From Clostridiales bacterium (GTDB taxonomy: Bacteria; Bacillota; Clostridia; Christensenellales; Aristaeellaceae): 5,149 nucleotides of DNA. This document shows, in pieces, positions 1 to 4,676 of this stretch (its first letter is position 1; each line of letters begins with the position of its first letter). The stretch covers positions 1 to 5,149 of the forward strand of contig JAAZBR010000110.1 of NCBI GenBank assembly GCA_012513735.1, given 5' to 3'. The notes under the pieces are model-generated. The model was not told the DNA's origin. It was given only the letters and a program-made list of their open reading frames with translations, and did no database searches. A program made the translations under genes and the position numbers.

Positions 1-360
1 CAGGCCAAGGGCCTCGCCGTTATCTATCACAGCCGCCCCGGCATATCCCAGGCCGCAGGTGGTCAGCAGGCCGGCAAAAAACTGCTTCAAAAAACCACGC
101 ACCCCATCCTCGGTGTATAGGGCAGGGCTGCGCAGCCCTGTTTTGGAGTTGAAGGAAACGGCTTTTCCCTTGTACTTCATCCAGGGAATATCCAGCCCCC
201 GGTCGGCCACCACAGTCAGTTCCAGCCCCTGGCCATTGTACAGGTCAAAGGCACGCATGCCCCGGGCCGGGCCGTCGTTGAATGTATAGTCCTTGAATCC
301 TGCGATGGTGTTCAGATCGCCAACCCGCTGGCGCATGGTTTGTTCCTGGGACTTTTTCAT
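1..360 (-). CDS. DUF4432 / aldose 1-epimerase-like (galactose mutarotase fold) protein, N-terminal part
   Basis: Reading leftward from an ATG at 360-358, the frame stays open for 120 codons to the window edge, so the C-terminal part is missing. An AGGAGG ribosome site (366-371 on the plus strand, read in reverse) lies 5 bases before the ATG and decides the start. The peptide begins MKKSQEQTMRQRVGDLNTIA. It shows the features I associate with DUF4432: an R-x-F-D-L-Y-N-G segment (36-43), VVADRGLDIPW (50-60), and an F-F-A-G-L-L-T-T-C-G-L segment (94-104). Full family members are about 330-350 residues, so about a third is visible. The family has a galactose-mutarotase-like beta-sandwich and most members have no proven reaction; interconversion of sugar anomers or a related epimerisation is the usual guess. 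There is no signal peptide, so it should be cytoplasmic. It is transcribed divergently from the isomerase-kinase-aldolase operon, which suggests it acts on the same sugar. Family assignment is fairly sure; function is inferred. Confidence 0.82.
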   Translation of the reverse strand, partial: MKKSQEQTMRQRVGDLNTIAGFKDYTFNDGPARGMRAFDLYNGQGLELTVVADRGLDIPWMKYKGKAVSFNSKTGLRSPALYTEDGVRGFLKQFFAGLLTTCGLGYAGAAVIDNGEALGL

Positions 361-381
361 GCAAACCTCCTGATATTCAGC

Positions 382-399
382 GCCGGGGTCATCCCCGGC
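382..399 (-). other. Leader hairpin upstream of the DUF4432 gene
   Basis: A perfect 7-bp GC stem, GCCGGGG paired with CCCCGGC, surrounds a 4-base loop (389-392). It lies between the predicted leftward transcription start (near 417) and the ribosome site of the DUF4432 gene (366-371). No T-run follows it on either strand, so it is not a standard terminator. It could modulate translation, stabilise the message, or be a DNA operator with dyad symmetry. The sequence does not distinguish these. Confidence 0.4.
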
Positions 400-423
400 A
401 CCCTATTGTTGTACAGCATGTAG

Positions 424-452
424 ATTGTAGCCCCGCCATGGTGCGTTGTCAA
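424..452 (-). promoter_or_regulatory. Leftward sigma-A promoter for the DUF4432 gene
   Basis: On the minus strand the -35 box is TTGACA, an exact consensus match (447-452), and the -10 box is TACAAT, five of six (424-429). They are separated by exactly 17 bases. Transcription would start near 417, giving a leader of about 57 bases before the ATG at 360. It is one half of a divergent pair with the promoter at 473-501. Confidence 0.8.
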
Positions 453-472
453 ATATGTCCCTGAATCATCCA

Positions 473-501
473 TTGTCTACAGGGGGACGAAGTGGTATAA
501 T
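473..501 (+). promoter_or_regulatory. Rightward sigma-A promoter for the isomerase-kinase-aldolase operon
   Basis: The -35 box is TTGTCT (473-478) and the -10 box is TATAAT, an exact consensus match (496-501), with a 17-base spacer. A TGG just before the -10 (493-495) makes it an extended -10 promoter. The start of transcription would be near 508, leaving a leader of about 30 bases that carries the GAGGAG ribosome site at 526-531. The good -10 paired with a weaker -35 would fit either a moderately strong constitutive promoter or one under activator control. Confidence 0.82.
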
Positions 502-537
502 ACGCCCAACAAATAAATTCAGCATGAGGAGATCAAC

Positions 538-1938
538 ATGAAAAAAATGGTGTTTGCGCTGTGCTTTGGCAACCGTGGCTTCATGCCGGGCGAGCTGATT
601 CTGGGCGCCCGCGATGAGATGGTCAAGGCCGTAACCGATGCCGGGTACGACTACCTGATCATGGATGCTGACGCCACTCGCTTCGGCGCGGTGGAGACCC
701 GTGATGAAGGGCTGCTGTACGCCAAATGGCTTAAACAGCATGAGGGACAGTACGATGGCGTGATTTTCTGCATGCCCATCTTCGTCGATGAAAACGGCGC
801 CATCAACGCGCTGCAGGATGCGGGCGTGCCGATTTTGATGCAGGCATACCCTGATGAGATTGGCAAGATGGATTTCAAGTACCGCCGGGATGCTTATTGC
901 GGCAAGTTCTCGGTGACCGACGTGTTCAGCCAGTACAAGGTGCCCTTCACTGTGCTCAAGCCCCACGTAGTGCATCCCCTGACCCCCGCATTCCGCCAGA
1001 ACCTGGACGATTTTGCGGCCATCTGCCGGGTGGTCAACGGCATGAAGCGCTTCAACCTGGGCTGCATCGGCGCTCGCACCACAGCCTTCAAAACCGTGCG
1101 CTTTGACGAGATCACCCTGCAGAAGTACGGTATCAACGTGGAATCATTCGACCTGTCCGAGCTGATTTGCAAGGTAAAGGAAATGGATGACCATGCGCCC
1201 GGCGTGCAGGAAAAGCTGGCCATGCTGCGCAACTATACCGATTTTTCCGGCGTGCCGGAGGTAAATGTCCACACCATCGCCAAGGTAGGCGTGGTGATCG
1301 ACGAGTATATCCGCGACTATCATCTGGATGCTATTGCGCTGCGTTGCTGGAACGAGATGGAGACCTATCTGCGGGTGTGCCCCTGCGCGCTGCTGGGCGA
1401 GCTGAATGACCGGGGGATCGCAGCCTCCTGTGAGATCGACGTCTGCTCCGCCATTACCATGCGGGCCATGCAGTTGGCCAGCCAGGCCCCTGCCACTGTG
1501 CTTGACTGGAACAACAACTACGGCGATGACGAGGATAAGGTAGTGCTGTTCCACTGCGGCCCTGTGGCCCAGTCCCTGATGAAGGAAAAGGGCAAGGTCA
1601 CAGAGCACAAAATGTTTGCCAAGAACGATCCCGGCTCCGGCTGGGGCACCAATGAAGGCCGGCTGGCTGCCTTCCCCATGACCTATTCCAACTGTAAAAC
1701 AGAAGAAGGCTTGCTGACCGTCTATGTGTCCGAGGGGCGAATTACCGATGATCCGATCGAAGACGGGTACTTCGGCTGCGCCGGCGTTGCGCAGATCGAC
1801 CACCTGCAGGACAAGCTGATCCGTCTGGCGAGAGGCGGGTTCAAGCACCACACCTCCATTGCCAAGGGGCATCTGAAGGCTATCCTGGAGGAGGCATTCA
1901 CCACCTATCTGGGCTACGACCTGGTGCAGATCGACTGA
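538..1938 (+). CDS. L-fucose/L-arabinose isomerase-family sugar isomerase
   Basis: A cytoplasmic 466-residue protein, expected to convert an aldose to its ketose with a divalent metal such as Mn2+. The N-terminal half is Rossmann-like (MKKMVFALCFGNRG, then MDADATRFG at 42-50 and DGVIFCMPIF at 73-82), as in the fucose/arabinose isomerase superfamily. Candidate metal ligands by comparison with E. coli FucI (Glu337, Asp361, His528) are E299 in the CEIDV segment, D323 in VLDWNNNYGD, and H437 or H438 near the C-terminus (GFKHHTS). The FHCGP segment (338-342) is also typical of this branch. At 466 residues it is shorter than E. coli FucI (about 590) and nearer AraA (about 500), so it is not an orthologue of FucI. 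The ATG at 538 has GAGGAG 6 bases upstream and a promoter 37 bases upstream. The kinase follows after 32 bases. The substrate is unknown: L-fucose, another deoxy sugar, a pentose or a sulfo-sugar are all possible. Family sure, substrate not. Confidence 0.85.
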   Translation: MKKMVFALCFGNRGFMPGELILGARDEMVKAVTDAGYDYLIMDADATRFGAVETRDEGLLYAKWLKQHEGQYDGVIFCMPIFVDENGAINALQDAGVPILMQAYPDEIGKMDFKYRRDAYCGKFSVTDVFSQYKVPFTVLKPHVVHPLTPAFRQNLDDFAAICRVVNGMKRFNLGCIGARTTAFKTVRFDEITLQKYGINVESFDLSELICKVKEMDDHAPGVQEKLAMLRNYTDFSGVPEVNVHTIAKVGVVIDEYIRDYHLDAIALRCWNEMETYLRVCPCALLGELNDRGIAASCEIDVCSAITMRAMQLASQAPATVLDWNNNYGDDEDKVVLFHCGPVAQSLMKEKGKVTEHKMFAKNDPGSGWGTNEGRLAAFPMTYSNCKTEEGLLTVYVSEGRITDDPIEDGYFGCAGVAQIDHLQDKLIRLARGGFKHHTSIAKGHLKAILEEAFTTYLGYDLVQID

Positions 1939-1956
1939 GCAATCGCAAAAGGCGGG

Positions 1957-1965
1957 AAAGGGGAG
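1957..1965 (+). promoter_or_regulatory. Ribosome binding site deciding the kinase GTG start
   Basis: AAAGGGGAG lies 5 bases before the GTG at 1971. It supports this non-ATG start, since no ATG occurs in frame near the N-terminus and the nucleotide-binding GVDIGGTGAK loop begins only 5 residues in. Confidence 0.7.
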
Positions 1966-1970
1966 CCCCA

Positions 1971-3479
1971 GTGATCAGTTTGGGCGTTGACATCGGGGGG
2001 ACAGGCGCCAAGTGCGTTGCCTTCCGGGAGAACGGACAGCAGGTGGCTATCAGCTACCTGGAATACCCCACCCCGGTGGGAAGCACGGATCTGGATCCGC
2101 GGTTGCTGAGGGATGTGGCCTTTCAGGTCATTGCAGACTGTGTTCAGGTGCTTCCCCGGGGGGAAGAGGTGGCGGCCGTCACAGTATCCTCCTTTGGCGA
2201 GTCCTTTGTGCCCATTGATGAACAGGGGGAGCCGCTGACCAACATCATCATGTACTTCGCCGATACCCAAAGCGGCGAGTTTGATGACCTGGTCAGGCGC
2301 GTGGGCGCTGAAACCTTTATGCGCATCACCCGCACCAAGCCGGATGCCTTTTACTCTCTTTCCAAAATGCTGCATACCCGCCGGGTGGCCTCCCGCCCGG
2401 TATGGAAGTATCTGCTGATCTCCGGCTATCTGTGTTACTGCCTGTCGGGAGAGACGGCGCTGGATGTATCCCTGGCCTGCCGGACGCTGCTGTATGATGT
2501 CAATCGGCGGGATTGGTCGGATGAACTGCTGGCTGCCTCCGGCTTCCGGCGGGATCAGATGCCCACTGTGCTGCCCGCCGGCACCCCCCTGGGGCCCCTG
2601 CTGCCCGATGTAGCCATCCGCCTGGGGCTGCCAAAGAGCACCAAGGTGGTGATCGGCGCCCATGATCAGGTGGTCAATGCCCTGGCTTGCGGCGTAGCCC
2701 GGACGGGAGACGCGGCGGATGTATCGGGTACGACGGAGAGCATTGCGCCGCTGTATGACGCCATTCCCGAAGGCTTTGACTTTCAGCGCAGCAACTATGC
2801 CGGTGTGCCCTATCTGGATAGCCCGGGTTATGTGACCTATGCCTACAACATGTCAGGCGGCGCCGTGGTGCGCTGGTACCGGGACAGCCTGGCCGCCCAC
2901 CTGGGGGACCAGGCCAGGGCAGAGGGGATCAGCATCTACGACCTGCTGAACCGCATGTGCCCCAGGGAGCCCGGCAAGCTGCTGCTTCTGCCCTATCTGC
3001 AAGGCCTGGGTGGCACGCCCGACATGCAGCCCCAGGCACGGGGCCTGCTCTACGGCCTGGCCATGGACACCAGGGCGGAGGACATCTACCGGGCCATCCT
3101 GGAGGGGCTCAGCTTTGAAATGGCCATCAACCTGGAGTCGCTGGCCCGGTTTGACATTGTGCCTACGCGTCTGTTTGCCTGTGGCGGGGGGGCGCGTTCT
3201 CCAATCTGGCTGCAGATTAAGGCGGACGTATGGAACCGGGAAGTCATCCCTGTGCTGTCGGCAGAGACAGGGGCTCTGGGCAGCGCCATATTGGGCTTTG
3301 CGGCGGTGCAGGGGCGCAGCGATATGCTGACGTTGGCCAAGGGCTTTGTGCGGCACGGCCAGCCCGTGCTGCCCAACCCCGAGTACGCCGCCTTTTACGC
3401 GCAGCAACTGCAGCGCTTCCGCAACCTGCGTACGCTGCTGTTGGAAGAACTCAATCATAAGGAGAAGACATACGCATGA
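1971..3479 (+). CDS. FGGY-family carbohydrate kinase
   Basis: A full-length, 502-residue cytoplasmic sugar kinase of the ASKHA fold, expected to move phosphate from ATP to the ketose made by the upstream isomerase. The first phosphate loop is GVDIGGTGAK (5-14). The catalytic base is D232 in GAHDQ (229-233), followed by the VSGTTES segment (251-257). Residues 358-378 (GLLYG to AILE) fit the second FGGY family signature at every position. The ATP site shows ACGGGARSP (403-411) and GALGSA (434-439). Length is normal for the family (about 480-530). In many FGGY kinases an aspartate-any-arginine motif follows the first sheet of domain I; here the matching place reads ADTQS (97-101), with Gln instead of Arg. 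Known FGGY kinases act on fuculose, rhamnulose, xylulose, ribulose, gluconate and glycerol. Because the next gene is an aldolase of the DHAP type, phosphorylation at O1, as in FucK and RhaB, is the most economical inference. The stop overlaps the aldolase start (ATGA). Confidence 0.9.
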   Translation: MISLGVDIGGTGAKCVAFRENGQQVAISYLEYPTPVGSTDLDPRLLRDVAFQVIADCVQVLPRGEEVAAVTVSSFGESFVPIDEQGEPLTNIIMYFADTQSGEFDDLVRRVGAETFMRITRTKPDAFYSLSKMLHTRRVASRPVWKYLLISGYLCYCLSGETALDVSLACRTLLYDVNRRDWSDELLAASGFRRDQMPTVLPAGTPLGPLLPDVAIRLGLPKSTKVVIGAHDQVVNALACGVARTGDAADVSGTTESIAPLYDAIPEGFDFQRSNYAGVPYLDSPGYVTYAYNMSGGAVVRWYRDSLAAHLGDQARAEGISIYDLLNRMCPREPGKLLLLPYLQGLGGTPDMQPQARGLLYGLAMDTRAEDIYRAILEGLSFEMAINLESLARFDIVPTRLFACGGGARSPIWLQIKADVWNREVIPVLSAETGALGSAILGFAAVQGRSDMLTLAKGFVRHGQPVLPNPEYAAFYAQQLQRFRNLRTLLLEELNHKEKTYA

Positions 3480-4381
3480 CCACCCAACAAATTGTGAAGA
3501 AAGCATTTGAACTGGGGCTGGTGATCCCGGCCTTCAACATCCCCTACCTGCCCATGATGGAGCCTGTTGCCAATGCCGTCGCTGATGAAAACGCCGTGGC
3601 GATGATTCAGGTGGCGCGGCTGGAATGGGAGAAGTTTGAGTCCCGCAGCCTGGAGCATGTGGCCGAGGAATACGCAAAACATCAGAAGCCGGGACATACC
3701 TTGCTGCACCTGGATCATGTGCCCGTGATCGATGAGGACCACCTGGAGGTGGACTATATGGCCATCCTGGAGCGGGCCATCAAGGCCGGCTACAAGTCGG
3801 TGATGGTAGATGCCTCCCGCCTATCGCTGGAGGGCAACATCGAAGCGACTGCCAGGGCCGCCCAGCTTGCCCATGCCGCCGGGTTGCCCATCGAGGCGGA
3901 GCTGGGTGCCGTCATGGGCCATGAGACCAGCCAGCAGGCCATCCCCTATGAGGAGATCTTCCGCAAGAAGATGGGCTTTACCGACACCCAGGAGGCCGTG
4001 CGCTTCGTGAAGGAAACCGGATGCGACTGGCTGAGCGTAGCGGTGGGCAGCGTGCACGGCGCTATTGCCGATGGCCTGAAGGACCAGAAAAAGCCCACGG
4101 CTAAGCTGGATGTGCAGCACATCGCGGCCCTGCGGGAGGCTCTGGGCATTCCGTTGGTGCTGCACGGTGGCTCGGGCATCGACCAGCAGTACATCAGCCA
4201 GGGTGTTGCGGCGGGCATTGCCAAAATCAATGTGGGCACCGAGATCCGGCAGCCCTATGAGCGCAAAATCGCAGAAAACGGCAGCGTGGCGGAGGCCCAG
4301 GACGTTGTGTATCGCCGCACGGTGGAGCTGATCCGTGATTTCCTGCACGTGAAGGACAGCGCAGCCCGCCTGATGTCATAA
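3476..4381 (+). CDS. Class II (zinc) ketose-phosphate aldolase, GatY/KbaY/Fba family
   Basis: A complete 301-residue TIM-barrel aldolase, expected to split a ketose carrying a C1 phosphate into dihydroxyacetone phosphate and an aldehyde. Landmarks in order: IPAFNI (17-22); HLDH (78-81), with D80 as catalytic acid/base and H81 as zinc ligand; GYKSVMVDAS (105-114); EAELG (140-144); VGSVHG (190-195) with zinc ligand H194; LVLHGGSG (227-234) with zinc ligand H230; and INVGTE (261-266) in the phosphate-binding region. The NVGTE segment resembles the NVATE of GatY/KbaY tagatose-bisphosphate aldolases more than the NIDTD of fructose-bisphosphate aldolase. All expected metal and catalytic residues are present. 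The start overlaps the kinase stop by 4 bases (ATGA), with AAGGAGAA at 3459-3466 ahead of it, implying translational coupling. A housekeeping glycolytic role is unlikely given the operon. The true substrate could be a ketose 1-phosphate or, if another kinase acts too, a ketose bisphosphate. Confidence 0.9.
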   Translation: MTTQQIVKKAFELGLVIPAFNIPYLPMMEPVANAVADENAVAMIQVARLEWEKFESRSLEHVAEEYAKHQKPGHTLLHLDHVPVIDEDHLEVDYMAILERAIKAGYKSVMVDASRLSLEGNIEATARAAQLAHAAGLPIEAELGAVMGHETSQQAIPYEEIFRKKMGFTDTQEAVRFVKETGCDWLSVAVGSVHGAIADGLKDQKKPTAKLDVQHIAALREALGIPLVLHGGSGIDQQYISQGVAAGIAKINVGTEIRQPYERKIAENGSVAEAQDVVYRRTVELIRDFLHVKDSAARLMS

Positions 4382-4382
4382 G

Positions 4383-4429
4383 GCCGTTTTCAGGTGGCAA
4401 CACAGGCTGTGTTGCCACCGTCAGACGGC
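4383..4429 (+). other. Long perfect hairpin after the aldolase gene (transcript-end or mRNA-stabilising structure)
   Basis: Two bases after the aldolase stop comes a perfect 12-bp inverted repeat, GGTGGCAACACA (4393-4404) and TGTGTTGCCACC (4408-4419), with a 3-base loop. An outer 5-bp pairing, GCCGT (4383-4387) with ACGGC (4425-4429), closes an internal loop of 5 bases on each side. No T-run follows on either strand, so it is not a textbook intrinsic terminator. It may protect the 3' end of the operon message from exonucleases and lower read-through into the transporter gene, or it may work with a factor-dependent stop. Confidence 0.6.
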
Positions 4430-4515
4430 GTCCGTGGCGACATTGCGCTGCAGACTGGTAATACCATTTGTTTCAGGAGATCTGTATCTGCGTTTGGTTT
4501 GTCGTTGTCTGTACT

Positions 4516-4545
4516 GTCACAGGATGCCTGTGGTTTGACTTTTTT
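4516..4545 (+). terminator. Possible weak terminator or operator palindrome
   Basis: CACAGG (4518-4523) and CCTGTG (4527-4532) form a perfect 6-bp stem with a 3-base loop, extendable by two G-T pairs to 4516-4534. A run of six T residues follows at 4540-4545 after a short interruption (GAC at 4537-4539). This is a poor but possible intrinsic terminator for read-through from the upstream operon. The same 15-base dyad ends 14 bases before the -35 box of the next promoter, where an activator or repressor could also bind. Confidence 0.3.
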
Positions 4546-4546
4546 G

Positions 4547-4575
4547 TTGACGTGGGAAACACATCGTGCTATGCT
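4547..4575 (+). promoter_or_regulatory. Sigma-A promoter for the substrate-binding protein gene
   Basis: The -35 box is TTGACG (4547-4552), the -10 box is TATGCT (4570-4575), and the spacer is 17 bases. A TGC directly before the -10 (4567-4569) adds an extended -10 element. Transcription would start near 4582, giving a leader of about 95 bases. This means the transporter gene has its own promoter and need not rely on the upstream operon. Confidence 0.75.
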
Positions 4576-4618
4576 TATTTGTAGGACATGCAATAACCTC
4601 AACTCTCATTGAATCATG

Positions 4619-4637
4619 CGGCCGGGCGAGCCGGTCG
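4619..4637 (+). other. Leader hairpin upstream of the substrate-binding protein gene
   Basis: CGGCCGG (4619-4625) can pair with CCGGTCG (4631-4637) over 7 bp, including one G-T pair, around a 5-base loop. It lies within the predicted leader and ends 18 bases before the AAAAGGAGG ribosome site. No T-run follows, so it is not an attenuator of the usual kind. It could protect the 5' end of a highly expressed message. I see no recognised riboswitch fold in this leader. Confidence 0.35.
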
Positions 4638-4655
4638 ATGAAATATCCCCATTAT

Positions 4656-4664
4656 AAAAGGAGG
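4656..4664 (+). promoter_or_regulatory. Ribosome binding site of the substrate-binding protein gene
   Basis: AAAAGGAGG is a very strong match to the 16S rRNA 3' end but is 12 bases from the ATG at 4677, longer than usual. An in-frame ATG at 4638 lies upstream of this site and has no ribosome site of its own, so 4677 is preferred. The 4677 start also gives the cleaner signal peptide. Confidence 0.7.
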
Positions 4665-4676
4665 AACCTCTATCCC

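Noticed and set aside
439..451. Possible CcpA catabolite-repression site near the leftward -35 box
   Set aside because: The TG...CA ends are present but the spacing is one base short and the central CG and A positions do not fit the consensus.
466..975. 169-residue open frame on the minus strand overlapping the isomerase start and promoter
   Set aside because: It is a frame shadow of the well-supported isomerase gene, has no recognisable domain, and would run through the control region.
1144..1872. 242-residue minus-strand open frame inside the isomerase
   Set aside because: Long antisense frames are common in GC-rich genes; the sense strand has clear family motifs and the antisense protein has none.
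1914..2663. 249-residue minus-strand open frame inside the kinase
   Set aside because: It is an antisense shadow of the FGGY kinase, has no recognisable domain, and crosses the isomerase-kinase junction.
538..4381. Classical L-fucose operon (fucI, fucK, fucA)
   Set aside because: The isomerase is far shorter than FucI and the aldolase is not of the AraD/FucA family, so those gene symbols would mislead.
4394..4612. 72-residue plus-strand open frame after the aldolase
   Set aside because: It begins inside the long hairpin, has no ribosome site, and covers the transporter promoter; base content looks non-coding.
4582..4676. Possible riboswitch in the leader of the binding-protein gene
   Set aside because: The leader is about 95 bases with one simple hairpin and no terminator-antiterminator pair or known conserved motif.
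4638..4676. Upstream in-frame ATG as the start of the binding protein
   Set aside because: It would add 13 charged and polar residues before the signal peptide, and the strong ribosome site lies downstream of it.
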